NCBI RefSeq assembly: GCF_022539665.2
Contig: NC_081334.1
Location: 4,303,424-4,367,423 of the forward strand
Direction of reading: 5' to 3'
Length of the DNA: 64,000 bases
From: Daphnia carinata
Taxonomy: Eukaryota; Arthropoda; Branchiopoda; Diplostraca; Daphniidae
In this document: positions 1-15,000 of the stretch, in pieces
Position numbering within the stretch: the first letter of the stretch is position 1
Layout of the letters: each line of letters opens with the position of its first letter
Translations under genes and position numbers: made by a program
Notes under the pieces: generated by a model
The model's input: only the letters and a program-made list of their open reading frames with translations
What the model was told of the DNA's origin: nothing
The model's database searches: none

Positions 1-3000
1 CGAATTTCTTATTTTTGTTCGAGGCAAACGCAATGCAAGTCTAAAAGAACGGGTATAGATGCAAATGAGTTCTCGGAAATGCTGGCCGTTGAAAGAGCAT
101 GTCGCTGTACCATGGTAACAAAACCAGCGTACATGTTGCACGCAATTGTTAAAACACACTCAGGAGAAATGAAGTTGCACGACAGTGCAAAGAAAAACTC
201 TTATCAAACCTTTTTTTTCCAACCATATGTTGCATACGAGTAGCCTATGGGTAATATTTATAGAACGATAGCCGAGGAATGAACAAAAACAAAACTAGTA
301 TTTTTTTTTTTTTTTTTTTTGTGCCAGGCAAAGTATTTCCCGGTATGGACAAGCCGATGGGTCTGGTGTTGATTTCAACATTTTAAAAACGAAAGGAGAG
401 ATGGAAAGAAAAAGGAAAAAGAATGATGCCGGCAAACAAAAAACCATTTTCAAACAGGAAATGGCAGTGCGTTCTTTAGTACAAGGAATTGAAAGGATTT
501 GAATGTTATCGGTACAATCTTTTTCTTTCGAACTGAAAATGTAAGAAATTTAAACGTTCAACTATGACTTGGTAACGCTGACAATGTCATGAATCTTCAG
601 TCAAAACCTTTCCTTTCTCTGCTCGCGACCTCCCAAAATGAATTTAACTTGAAAAAAAAGCAAGACGAGGCCACGCCAAACGAACAAGTACCAGATATCA
701 ATTGAAATTATTTTTCTACAAAAGCACAATGCCAAACGAAGATTAAAAAAAAAAAAAGACTGGGACCAGTTTTGGCTGAAAAGTGAACGTACAAAATGTC
801 ATTTAACCAGAAATTAAAAACTGGGTGATCAAGTGAAACTATGCAATAGCAAAAATGACTATTAATGCTCCTCCTGTCTGCACGCGTTACCCTTTGAATT
901 TATTGTTCGTTGATTTCAATAGAAAAGAAAGAAAATTAGAAATTTTTTTTGGGGCTCTTCGTGTTAGACGTTATCGTTTTCTAGGTGTTGTTTGACTAGT
1001 GGCCCATGACTCTCCCTTCAATCTCTCTCTTGTTTAAACGTCTCTCTGCCAGTTGTAAACACGTGTATCATGCAAAGAGAGAGAGTCAAGTTGGGCTGTT
1101 TTTGATCGAACTGGTCATACAAAAATGCCCCAACAGTAGAAGAATATGTACGAAAACTATATCGACTCTCGTTTTGTACAAATGTGTGAAGATAATTGTT
1201 CGAGTCTTACCACCGCAACCGCCATGTACGACTTTCACTTGTAAAAAAAAAAAAAAAAAAAAAAACTAATTCCACATAGAAGCCAAAAAAGTAGTTTGCG
1301 TTCAATAAATGATGGACTGTCGATCGTCAAGTTGGTTTTCGAACAAACAGAAAAATGATGAATTGCCTCGTGTTCAGTCGAGCAGACGACAGTGAGAGAA
1401 GGAGGAGCACTTTAGGCATCATCAGTAATCGGTAGGGAAAAAAAAAGGAAAATATACCTTTCGATATCTTTTTCAGCGTAGCCACCTGAACTGATAGTAT
1501 TGGCCAGTCAGGCAAAACAAAGCCCAAAGGCGTGTGAATCATCGTCGTTCGCATCCACAGCACGAGAAAGGTATTGCGTGAAAAAGAGTCAATAGAAAAG
1601 GGACGCCGAGGATGAAAAGAGACTGAAACTAGGGCACATTCCAGCCAAAAGAAACAAGAAAAGAACATTTTTTTTTTCTTTTTCAAATGGAGAGCTACTC
1701 CTTTTCACAAAAAAAATGAAACCACACAGCAGGGGGTGGGTGCAGAAATACACAACTTTTTCTCTGTCTGAGACAGAGAGAGAGAGAGAGAGAAATGTAC
1801 TTGTTTTTTATTGCCTGGGAAGAAAGATGAAGTACTCGCCGATGAAGAGCCAATTGTTGCATCACTACATAGTTGTGCTGTGCAGGTATTTGTTTAACAA
1901 GACCTCGTGTGTGAATATCACGTCCACAGGTATTTTTCGACGTAAAGAAAAACAATTGCACCCACTGTATTCGGAAATTGATGTCTTTTCAGACAACAGT
2001 CTAACAATAGATTGAAAGGGGGGAAAATGTGAATTCGAATAAAATAAATTAGGCAATGTCGAATGCCGTTGCAGCAAATAAAGTTGAAGGAGCAATAGAG
2101 GAGCGAATAAATGGCGCCAGTAAATGTGCCGAAAAAAAAACAAACAATTTCTTTTGTTTTTTGTTCTCTAGTTGAAGAAACCTACAAACAGTAAAACGAA
2201 AATATTTTATCAGACAGAAGGATATAAATTAATTGAGCTCTCGTTTTTTTTTTGGGTTGAATGAAATTTCTTAAAAGAAAATGGGAACACTAATAATGCA
2301 CTCTGAAGAAAAACGACTTTATGACGCATTTGATTTATTCATAGTTCACGTTTCTCGTCTGTTTTTTTGTGGGATTGGCGTTGTCAACGGACTCGAGTGA
2401 ATTTGTTTTATCTAGCTGAGAGAACTGATTGTTACGACTCTTAACGTATTGCCATTGATGCAGGTTTCTTCATACATCGCCATATTGGTGCAGTAGAGTT
2501 GTGAGCATCCCCGTGGAAAATTCATTCGACAACAATTTCGTTTATTTTATTCCATTAGCCAACACAAATGGGGGCGTATCGCAGGAATGTTGTTGGATAT
2601 TATTACCTTTCCCCCCAAATTTTTATTCCCCAAACAGTGTAGGTAAAATAAAGATGTGGAACATTTTTGTGGTTTACCTCCGACTGATCAAATTTTTTCG
2701 ACGACAAACAAAACTCTTTCGAAGGAATTGTGACGATGAAAAACTAAAACAGGAATTTCGACCACACAATTAGAAATATTTTACATATCTCAGGTAAAAA
2801 TTGATTCTGTAAATCGACTGAAAGGTCACGCCTCCTTTCTTTTCTTTTTTTTTTTTTTTTTTCCTAGAAGAGAAGCAACTTTCGTTTGCACTACACCGAA
2901 AAAATGCAACAGGAGCAAAAGAAATTCCGAAGAAGCCAAAAGCTCGTAATCGTATGCACATCGTGATGAAAGAGTCACGACCGGACGTCATTGTATGCCC

Positions 3001-6000
3001 CGTCTATAGACCCTGATACATCTATATCGTCTGTTCACGAATCGTGTTGAAAGAAAATGTTTACATCTGGAAAAAATCTCCACACAAGATGGAGGGCAAA
3101 GAAACAAGAAAAAAAAAACGATGCCAACGATTATGGCCGCCCAAATCAACACATCACAATGGAAAAAAACCCCGATTTTTTACTGGCAAATTGATGGAAT
3201 TTAAAAATTCGTGATGGAATATAAAACTGTTTTTTTTTTCTCCCCATTGTCTAATATTTAGAGACGGCACGCGACATCAACGTGACACGATGACGGGACA
3301 CTAAAAAAACAACAAAATACCTCCCCCTCCATTTTTTTTTAGTTCTTCTCCCACGTTATTCACGTAGAATAAAAAGGTATCCAATAACACGCGATAGGTC
3401 TGGTGGTGTGTGTGCGTGCGTGAGCAAACAATGGAGATGAGTCTTTTTTACGGTTTTGTTTGCACAATTAGATTTTTTTTTCATGTCCTTTTTTTTTGCG
3501 CCAGGACCCTGAAATGTGACCCTCTAAAGTAACCAAATAGGACACTAGGGGGAGGATGTGCGTCCCCATAATCAGCTAATGGATAACGTCGATAGCATCA
3601 CGCCGATGCGGCGCAAAAATAAAAAAAAATGGAGTTAAACTTGATGTGAATTAAATTGTCCACTCTATTATGGAGGTAAGGTAGAAAGTAGAGCAAGTAT
3701 GTAGAGGAGCCTCCTGTTGCGAGGCTCGATGAATCAAAAAGGAAACTTACCAGCCTCTCTTTCCTTTGCCGGATGATGTATGTACATGCATTGGGCGCTG
3801 CAGCCGAAAGAACAAAATGTCCTAATAAAGAAACTGAACTGACCCCCATGACGTACACACACGTACATCTATAATACGGGCTTGGAATAAATTTTAAAGA
3901 ATTACAAAAAAAAAAAGGGAAAAACGGCTCATTTTTCTTTGAGATTTACGTTATTACATCAGCCCCGTTACACATAAACATGACTGCCGTATATATTGTG
4001 GACGTAGGGCAGTTTAGACGCTGTGCATAATGACCTGTTCACGACGTTCTCCACTTTTTTCTTTTTTTCTTTTTTCCAATCTATATCATTGCGTTTAACA
4101 ACAAATATTTTTTTTTGTTTTTTTTTCGACATGCACAACGTTCTTTTTTGTTTGCATCTAATTAATAACCCGTTGTCGATCAGTTGCTCCGATCGCTTTT
4201 TCTAGTTTCGCATTCGGGGATTTTTCTTTTAAATAATTTACAGGTTACTCACTGGTGCAGTAAGCGACGTTTTTAACATCATGTAAGACGACATGTAGAG
4301 AGGCTTAAGTTAATATGAAAAGGTCGAGATTTGAATGCAAAAAATCGGCAAACAGTCACGATCTTACACGACGATGAGATTGCATTTTACTGTCGGCCCC
4401 AAAAATCCACGCAAAGTTAGAAATCTTGGAACCCCATTTCTACAGCCGTACAAGACAAAGATATCGCATTCAACTTTGTTATTATTATTATTTTTTTTTT
4501 TTTATATGAGAGCCTGACGTTAGTTCCATACACAAATCTCTTTTTCTTTTAGTTAGAAAGACGGGCAGAAAGCCGTTTTACTGGAAGAGAGCGTATCAGA
4601 ATTATCTCAACTGGAGCGACCATGACTGCAATCAGCCACCATAAAAGGTTGTTGTGTTTGCCCTTTTCTTTCTTTTTTATTTTTCTGTGCCATCCGACGT
4701 CCAAATCATATCGTCATCTTACGACTGTTGTGCCGGCCTTTCATTAAAAGACGTGCGTCTCTATCTTTGTGTGCGTGCACAACAATTAGGTTGCTGGCCG
4801 CCAGACATTTACACAACAGACCAGCCATGTTTGACTAGATAAAAAAAAAAAAAAAAAAAAGAAGACCCAACTCGCGATGCACTCCGATGTTCAAAGATTC
4901 TCTTACGAAAAATGCGATCAAAGAAAAAAATTGTTTTGATGGAGAAATTCGTGCTGATGGTTTGGGAAACATAAATAGGTCAACGCTGCAAATGTATTTG
5001 ACCGTGATTTTTATAGTAGACTATTTCTTACTTTTTTTTTTTTTTTTGATCGAATGGTAGAAAGAGTGGGGGGAGTGAAAAATCTCTACACCAAAAAAAA
5101 ATGATGGTAATCTATGAAAAGTAAGTAGTGAAAGTTTGTACCCAAACAGCCTCTCCCAGATTTTCTCTGATATTTTAAGTGCCACTAGATTTAAAACAGC
5201 GAAGAATTCACCTTCGTTTTTCTTTTTGTTTTAGGCCACGAGGTTACATCAAGAAACTGTGAAAAATCGTGACCAACTATATAACATCGGGTGGCTATTT
5301 GAGATCTTAGCAGAGCCCCCATATTTCGTTGCCGAACTCTTTTGCTTCCATTCACGCGTGAAAGTTGTTTTGATTTTGTTTTTTGAAAAAGAAAAAAAAA
5401 ATTCGGGGCCCGACAATCATCATCGCTAATTGTAGAGATCCTGCCACAGCCAAAAAAAAAAAAAAAAGTGTAAAAAATTACAAGGCAGTAAAGGGACGTC
5501 GTTAACAGCCGCATAATAGAAGATGAAGAGAAAAATAAACGTTAAAAAATAGATCGCTGATTCGTTTTTTTTTTATTGAATTTCACGTTGTCCTGAGAAA
5601 ACTGTAGGCGTCCGAAAATAATCACATCGTACGGCTGGCCTTAATCTCCGCAAAGCCAAAACGTTTTAATAATTACAGACGTTTTGTTCAAAGTGTTGTT
5701 GTTATTGCTCTCCATTACGCCAGCCGTCGTTTTTTAAAACGTGCGGGATTTTTATTCTTTTTTTTTTTTTTTCAAAAAAGAAACGCTACATTTTTTTTTT
5801 ATTTCAAGAAATAATAATAAAAAAAGTAATATTTTGACAGCATTAAGTAAGAAAATGAAAGCGCAGGGACGAATTGTTCCGAATTCGAAAAGAGCGCAAA
5901 AGAATAAAACAAGGAGCGCGGAATGAAGGGATTTGAATTCAACTACCGTCGCAGAAGCTTTAATTTTGTTTTAAAAAGAAAAAAAAAAAAAATGTAGAGC

Positions 6001-9000
6001 TTTTACTTATAGGAGAAAATACGACTTTTAGTGATGACCAGCTGTTTATTTGTTGGATGGGAACTCGATAATGGACTGCGCGTGACTGGATGCGATTGCA
6101 CGGCGGCTTCAAGTCACGTCCCTCAATGCGCCTTTCAAAATTGGATGATAAAACAGGAACAAAAAACAAAAAGCCTTATATATGTATATGTATATACAAT
6201 ATACATATAATTAGAAGCATAAATAACGGGAGAGAGGGGTTGCTCGTTGCCGATATGATTAGATAAAGGCACGCACGGACGTATATATCAGACGGGCCAT
6301 CAGATCGTCGCCACCCTTCTTCATAACCACGTCATCACAGGTGGTCCATTCGCTTCTCCTTTTTTTGACAGATGGCACACATAAAAACAATTGATCGTGT
6401 TTTCACCGTGACGTCACCTCTGACCCAATGTTGCATTTCGATTTCAAGTCTTTTTCGAAATTAAATCAGCGATTGCCTCTTATTTAAAAGATGAATATCA
6501 GGTGGAACGCAAGAGTCGCTTTTTGCCAATCTCTCTCTCTCTCTCTCTCGTCTGGACGAAATAAAAGCCAATTAAAAATGGCAACCGTTGACCTTTTCGG
6601 ACCGGATATTGCTTCAAAGAGGAGGACCTTGAGGAAATTCCCCTGGTCTATGTAAAAAAAAAAAAAAATCAGGTTTCGATAGAATAAGGAATGCACGTTT
6701 TATATGGCTCGTAATCAAACCAAATTGGATTGATTGAACTATATACGTCATTAAATATAGACTACTTGCTGTAGAGTGGATGATAAGCAATGCGCACATC
6801 CGCATTCCGCCTTTCTTCGTGTTAGCACAAGCAGAGGGGGCCCTTTTGCTCTCGATTTTTGGCCATTGATTGGCTACCTCTAGTGCGCATGACTCGTCGC
6901 CTCTTCTACTTGTACACGCACAGGATATAGGCAAGGATTTCCGGGTCACGTTCGCACGCACACACACGCGTACCCAATGACTGAAGACGTGGGTGGAGCA
7001 ATCCAACTCATCTCATTTTCTTTAAAAAAAACACATTTCACGTGGTCAACAATGCATCCGTTTGGTCCGTCTCTTTCAAATCGTATTTTCGTTTTAAAAT
7101 TTAAAGTCGGCCTCTTTTCAATAAAAAAAAGGCAATTGACCATCGTGAATAGAGCATTTTGCCGGCCGATAGTTGGACTCTATACCTGTCGAAAAAAAAT
7201 TGGCTGCCTAGTATGCATTCCCGAAATAATGGAGAGCAGTAGTCGTGAATCACGAAACAATCGGGACGCAGCGTGAGCTTTGCTTCCCACTGGAGAAACA
7301 ACATCAGCCGACAGGATCTGGAAATTCGTTTTCAATTGCCCAACAACGGCCAGTGAGATTCTTTAGCGATAATGGCGCCCGAAATTTTCATTTCTTTTTT
7401 CTTTTTGGACGTCTGTAGACGATGTCGATCTCTTTGTTCGCTACGCAGATGGCAGACGTTGTGAAATGCGCGTGAAAAAAAGGTGCCAAAAAAGAAAAAA
7501 AAAGGGAGGGTCACCCAAGCGAAAGAAAGGGCGGAGGCGTCGACGACACGTGTCCTCCCAATCACAATGTCCTTCTCAACTGTCCCCTCTATCACAATGC
7601 ACGCACTAAAAGGAAAGTTTAAAAAATAAATAAATAAATGAAACTTGCAAGTCTTTTATCTTAAGGTGGGCCGAACAATTCGGCCAGCTGTTAAGAACGA
7701 AGAAAAACGCTGGGCCGTAAAAATGAGTGGGGCCGTCATCGTTTCGACACGCATCTATTTGATTTTATCATTTGACGGTCACGGGGAAACGGGTCGTCCT
7801 TGCCACGTGACGATTTCGACAAGGCTGTAACAGAAAATGAAAATGTATCTATTTTAACTTTTAGTTTCGTTTCGAAAAGCTGAACAACGTAATGAGGAAG
7901 CCGATGGGCGTTGGCCGGTTCTATTGCCCGTGTGTTGCGCGCTCTTGTTTGCGTAGCGTAGCGCATCGTTTGTCTTTTGTCAGGCTGGTACGGTAGATAG
8001 ACGCACGCGGGATAATGGCGTTCAAACAGGAACCCCTAACCGACCATTAAATCAACATTAAATCAGCGCGTGTGTGTATACGTGTGTGTCTCGTTTTAAT
8101 AATAAATCTTGATGAAATTGAACACCCGGAACTGGAAGCGTTCCAGCCATTGGAACGGAATTTTGCGATAGAAATCAAAGTGTTTTTTGGATGCGGTTCA
8201 TTGCAATTCAGTTCAATTTCAAGATGAAAAAAATAAATAAATAAAATAAAGTAAAAGCAAAGTTGCAAACCAAGGTCGTGAGAGGGTGAGCCAAACGGAG
8301 CATCGGATCACGCGGAAGTGCAGAGGAAATGTAATGTAGGTCCCACAAGGGCGTGGTGACCTCCGATGCGGCTAACGTTTGTCTTGTTTTTTGTAAGCGT
8401 TTCGCATTTAAGTTTTCAAAAAAATAAAATAAAATTGCCCTAGTTTTTTTGTTTTTAAAAATTATTCAATCCTTTTTCACGAGCGGTGGTTGTGGCAAGA
8501 AAAAGAGAGAGAGAGAGAGAAAGAGATAGTTATCCGATAGTTATCCAACATCTCATGCAAATGAGGGACATCAGACAAATGTAAACTAATTCACAGAATT
8601 TTTTTTTTTTTTTTGGTATTAAAGGAATGAAACAAGATGCCATTCTCGGATTGACTTGCTCGAAAAAATTGGACGACGAAAGAAAATGTTGTCGATACGC
8701 AAAAAAAAAAAAAAAAAAAAAAAAATCAAAATCACGAACAGCGGTTCGTGACAAAATGGGGCATTTGACATCAATCACCTTTGCTAATGGCATTTGCCCA
8801 ATAGATCGTCCCTTTACCTACCCACTAACCGAACGATTGTTTCATAGGGAACGGTCGAAACGAAAAGAAACTCAGGTACCTGATTCTGATGCATCCAACG
8901 TTCTCGTGTATCGGCAATTGAACAGTCGGCTTCACAAATGTCGGTAGGAATTGACGGGCCGTTACGTAACTGCACGTGTTCACACACACACGGCTGCAAG

Positions 9001-12000
9001 GTGTTTCGCTCAATTGCCGCAGGAAGAGAGAAAAAAGGGAAAGAGGAAACAAAAGGACCTTGACGAATGACGTCTACAACCAACAGCACAAAAAAAACAA
9101 AAACAAATGATTTGAAACGTTTGAAAAAAAAAAGGGGAAAGAAAAAAAAAGGAAAAAACCAGGTAGGACGATTTGAGAAAAAAAAGACGGACAAAGATAG
9201 GGCGTTATTGACCTTGTAGGTTTCAGTAAGTCGATATGAATCAGAGTGGAACGTCTCGGTCCGTCGAGAAAACAAAAGAAAATCAGTGCGCTATCTGCAT
9301 ACCGACTCATTGTCTCATTATCGTTGTCCACATTGCAAGGGGATTTCCCGTCTCTTCCTCTCTCTCTGTATTCAATTGCATCTGGCACTTTTGCGATCGA
9401 TTTGAAGTGGGCGTGGTCGCTGATTCAAGTGACAAAAAAAAATGTACCAAAACTTCCGTTTAGCGTTTACATCCAAACCTCGAAATGTGTATCAACTGCG
9501 CCTGCTGGCTATAGAGGTGATGGCCCACATAATCACGCTAGACGTCAGTGAGGGGGATGAGAAGCCGGAACACGTCCCCCCGCATGATTTACTGATGTTT
9601 CTCTCTTTTTTTTTTCCCCTACATTAAAAATACATTTAAAAAAAAAAAGAAACGGGGAGTGATGATAGTTGATGACCCGTCAATGTACTCGCCGTTGTTT
9701 TTCGACATTCTAAACGATGACAAACGACAGGGAAGAAAGGATTCAGTAGGATAACTGAAAAAAACAAAAACAAAAATGAAAGGTAAGTCATTTGCATACA
9801 AGTATTTTCATTAGAATTTCGCCTAAACTTGCTTGACAATCGAAAATGAAGTCGATGTCAACTGATTGCCGGGTACCAGGTGTTGTGGCTGCAACATTCG
9901 TACGATTTTTTTGGGCGTGGCCATTTGCAAACGTCTTTTTCGTACCAAGTGTTGATGAATTTCGTATTTTTCAACGTACGCAGGTGACGTGAGTAGAAGG
10001 GAAATAGACGTACATTTGGCGTTGTATAATTACTAGCCTAATTTATTGAGCATAGAAGGAGGACACACACACACACACACTTTTGCTTTCATCACGTTCT
10101 AGATGTTTCTTGTGCGTTCGTGTACTTATTTACACGGAACGAAAAATTTTGAGACGAAAAAAAAAAAGCGAATTACCTTGGACAAAGATGTCGTTCCATA
10201 GCAACAAACTAGCTGGGCTACGTCCTGAAAAATCTGATGACCAAATCCAAAAAACAGACCGGTCCAACCGGTTTTTTTTTTTTTTGCTCTTTTATTTGGA
10301 CATTTTTTTTTTTTTTTTCGCAATGAGATTTTTTTTGAGCCACAGGCGTCAAATCATTGTTGTTTCACGTGATTCGTCACGTCTTCAGGCCAAAATTTGC
10401 TGATCGATGTGCTGCAAACCTCTTTAAATACACAGACCAGCAGGTTGTGTGGGGTTTGTTAAGAAGAAGAAAAAAGAAAGAAGGAGAGGGTCACCTGGAC
10501 ATTGACGAATTATTTTGTTATAGACTCTGTAATCAGTTAATATTATTACCCATGCCGACAACTAGAATTTCAAGAAAAAAAAAAAATATTCAGCGTTGCA
10601 CGCGTGATGGAATAGCCGAACATTTTTTTCTTTTCCCCTCGCCATTCTTTTCTAATTTCAATGCATAGAGACAAGCAAATTTGCGTTTATTTGTTTAGGT
10701 TTTTTTGATGAGTTGACGATGAGCTCCTTATTTGGATGCACGATTGCATTTCAACCGAAATACGCATCGTTTCGCCACAATTGGCATAGAGCACCAAGTT
10801 TGATGGATGATTGTAATAACAACAACACGAAGAGAATCGAAAGCCTTTCGAATAGACGACTAACGAAGTCGTTTGATTTTTTTTCCCATACCCCCGCACC
10901 TTGATTGTGTACCGCGTGTTTTGAACGTGTCTCTGTGTGTCTTTGTCAAAAGAAATTGAAGAGTCACATGGCAGATGTTTTCATTCTCGGGCCATTTCTT
11001 TTCTTTCTTTCCTCTGTTCTACACGGCTGGAACAGCAGGAAAAAAAAAAACGGATCGTACGAATGCCAAAAAAAAAGGAGATAGAAATCAGCCAGTTCAT
11101 TGGATCTCCCAGGTGCTGGGCAGAGGAAAGAAGGGGGGGGGGGGTGGACCCTGAGACAGCAGTTTGTCTTGTCTGCGGTGTAATCTACTAGATCATACTG
11201 GAACACGTAATGGAAGAGAAAACGGTTTGGAATCGATCAAGCGATGGTCTTTTGAAAATTGCGTATGACGTCATCTCTTCCGGATGGAAAATATGTCCCC
11301 GACTGTCTCAAGGCCGTCACGTCCCGCTCGCCATTGCCTACCCTTAAACATATATCTACGTTTAATTGAGCTGTTAAATGTAATTGAGCAAGTGATCTGA
11401 CCCTCATTTTTTTTTTTTACCAACCTGATTAATGAAACACGAATACTGTTTTTGTTTTTTTTTAAATATCCGGCGTAACGGATACGACTATAAGGAAGCT
11501 GTTGCATTTCCGGTTGACATATCGAGACGAATGGAATGGATCAATTAAAAAAATGTTTATTGAGATCGGGCAACGAGATCGTGTCAACCTTCAACACCTG
11601 CGCTGGAACAATTGCCTTTACAGCTTCCAATTTTTTATTGTTGTTGTGTGTGTGTATGGTTGCATTAACAAGAACAATAGACGCACAAACAAAAAAGGTA
11701 CGAAAAATTTCAATGTCACCTGGCGATCATACGGCCCCCTTGTGCTACTTCCGGTTTTTTGTGTGTGCGGTTAATCATGACGTTCTACGAATAAAGGGGG
11801 GCAAAACAAATTTTTTTTTTTTTTTGCACGATAAGGAACAGACGATGGCATTTAAATTAACCTTCACGGCTGTACGAATCTCGGTGACGTTACAGCCTAT
11901 TGGATGCCGTAAGTAGTTGGTGACCCCTTTCGGGGCCTGTAATGAAGTGCCAAAGTGAGTGCCAAAAAAAAAAAAAGAGAAAGCTGCGTGAGAAAGATGA

Positions 12001-15000
12001 TTGATTCCAAATGAAAGTGAAATCGCGCTGCACCAAGTCAATGATCTCTGCAAATATTCACGCGGCTCTTTTTATTGTTTTGGAGCTGACGCGTGTCCAG
12101 CCGAGAAAACGAGTCGAACGAACATATCGGCCTCAATTTGCTATTCTTAGCAACCTGAAATTATAGTACGAGTGTCATCAATCAGTCCACTGGTCGATAA
12201 AGCGAACGTTGGACCCTTTCGATCACGCCGGGATAATGAAGTGAACGACAAGTCTACCTTTGAAGAAAAGGCCGAAATGTATTCGAACTGGATTCGAAAA
12301 TCAACCAGATGATTCCCGTTCATTTTCGATGCCATCTATAAATAGGATTTCGTATAATTTAATCATTTGCACTTATCAGACATGGCGACACTCGGCCAAA
12401 AGATTCTTTTCTTTATTCCCCCTTCAATTTGTCTCCGTACCGCAATTGCTTGCTGGTCACTTGCAAATAGAATCCATCGTGACAGGGACACGCAACGATC
12501 GCAATTTCAACATCAGATATTTTTTGGTCTGACCGGCTCCCCTTCCCTATCACCGACCCGCCAAAAAAAAAAAGTGATCGACTTGGCACGATATTCAGGG
12601 CAATCATGATTGCGTAATGATATTTTTCCTATGAAAAAGCATCTCATCATCAAAAGATTTGCATTTAATCGGTCGACTCTGTTTTCCTATGTACGGCATT
12701 TAATACGTTCGTCTTGATCTTTATATTCAAATGAGGAATGGTCCTATCGTTATACACCATAAAGCAGAGTTATGGTAGTAAAAACTAGATCAAAAAGAGC
12801 GATTGATGATTATTGGACGGATGTACACAGTCGACCTCGGTCCAGCCCCCCCACTAAACTGCACAGGCCTCCTTTTTATATTTCATCCCCTATATGCAGA
12901 CCAGACCTAATTACGATCGTCTGCCACGCAACGTGATTTAGCGCCAAGCAATTAAAAGACCAATGCAATGTGTGTTGTAGATAACGAGATAACACCAATT
13001 GGCACGTTGCCTTACATTTAAATAGAACCAGCTAGGATTTTTTCGAATCGCATCGTTTTTTTTGTTTTTTTTTACGTTTAGATTATTTTTTTTTTTTTTT
13101 CATCATCTGGCCTTCAACATGTTCGATGATAACGCCGCGAGACAAACTCAACTGCAATCATGTTTCGCCTTCTAGTTGGTCGTTTTTTTTTTTTTTGTAT
13201 TTTTTGTGCCAGAAAAAGTGTTGAAGAAAAAAAAAGAGCAAATCATTTGCATATGTATGCATCGTCGATTTGGTGGACTCGAGTATCCGCGATTGGTGTG
13301 GGACACATAACTCGTTTTTTTTTTTTTGCTATCCATCTCTCTGGAACTGAGGCCCCCCTCTTCCCCCCCCCATAAAAAATGTTGACTAGAAACATAACAA
13401 AACAAAAAAAAAAAAAAAAAACTGGATGACATTGAAATTCTTGTTTTTTTTGCTTAACATAAAGGCAGCCAAAAATGTATATGATCAGACACGCACGCTG
13501 AAGAGTCTTATAAAATTGGCCAGTATGGCAGGTAGCAGCAGAGACTCACGGTGGGTATTCGATTCTTTGTCCCGAGGAAGCCACGCAAGAATAAAAAAAA
13601 AAAAAAACTCGGTGTCCTTACCTGTCGATGAATAAAATTTCAGTTGCGAATCAACTATTCGAAAGAGGCCATCATCATTTCACCTCTTCGTATAAAAAAT
13701 ATAATATAGAATTTAATTACAAACGGGTTGCAACACACACCATCATCATAAAGACGTTTGTTTGAATAGGTCCACGTGCCGTGACCCGCGAACAGAGGGG
13801 GTAATTGAAGTCACGCCCTTTTTTTATTGTCAACAAAAAAAAAAGTGGTGGTCATCAATGCCCCTTCCTGCTTTAACCGCGTGCGTGATGCGTCAATAGA
13901 TCGTTACCATCCAATGTATATTTCGCCAATGAAAAATTAAAAAAAAACGATCGATAAATGACAGGTTTATTTAAAAACTAAGTGTTTAAAAGGCATCAGT
14001 GTAAAAATGTCATTTTACTATAATGACTTTTCAAATAATGACTCACGTTGTTTGAATTAACGTCAACACATCCGACAACGCCGCCGTCCGAGAGCCAGGG
14101 AATGCCATTACGTAAGTTGGATTCACCCGTGATCGTGATGCACCGAAGACAAAGGGGCAAAAACAAGTTGCTGATTGACTTATTCATTAACAACGATCGC
14201 ATTGCGTGCTGCTGACTTTGTAAGTGAACAAGCACCATTTTCATTCCTCTCTACTCTTTTCTCGCTCCGAGTGCAAACAGTTGTGTCCAACTAGCGTGAC
14301 TTGTATGCAAATGGTTTCTTTTTTTTTTTTTGAATCACACGGTGTTACACGGCGTGTGTACGTGCCGCAATTGGCATAGATTTTTTTTTTTCGCCAACAA
14401 TTCCTAGAAGTTCGTCATCGTCTCGCCAATTGAGTGGTGCCTGCCATCATTGTGGGCCACTATTTGCATATGCGTTGCCTTGATGTATTGCAGGGGAAAA
14501 GCAATAGACTGGCAAGTCTTTTTGCCTTGGCAACAGGGGCAAAACGCAAAAATTCGCGAATGATTCAGTTAAACACGACCGGTTTACCGGTAATGGCTCC
14601 GTTTTTGTTTGTTTGTTTTTTGTTTTTTTTTCATTTGATTTATGATACCCAATTTTAGACAGTAAATGCAATTATATTCGTTAGGTTTAATCTGTATATT
14701 TTGACATTGAGAGACATTACACACGCCACGCAAAAAAAAAAAAAGAGAGGTGGGGAGACGAACAGCAAACATTTTTTTTTCTAGTTTCAAAAATTGCGTG
14801 GAGACGTGGAGAGGGGGGGGGGAGACCAAATACAAGAGAAAACAAAAATTAGGTTGAGGATTGGGTTACGATACTATGTATATATTGTTACAAAACGTCT
14901 TAGAAAAAAAATACATACCCCCACACTTGCCACGTCTCGCTAATTACGCAAAGGAAGGGTAAGCCTATTATTTGAAAACGAAAAAAAAAAAGAAAGAAAT

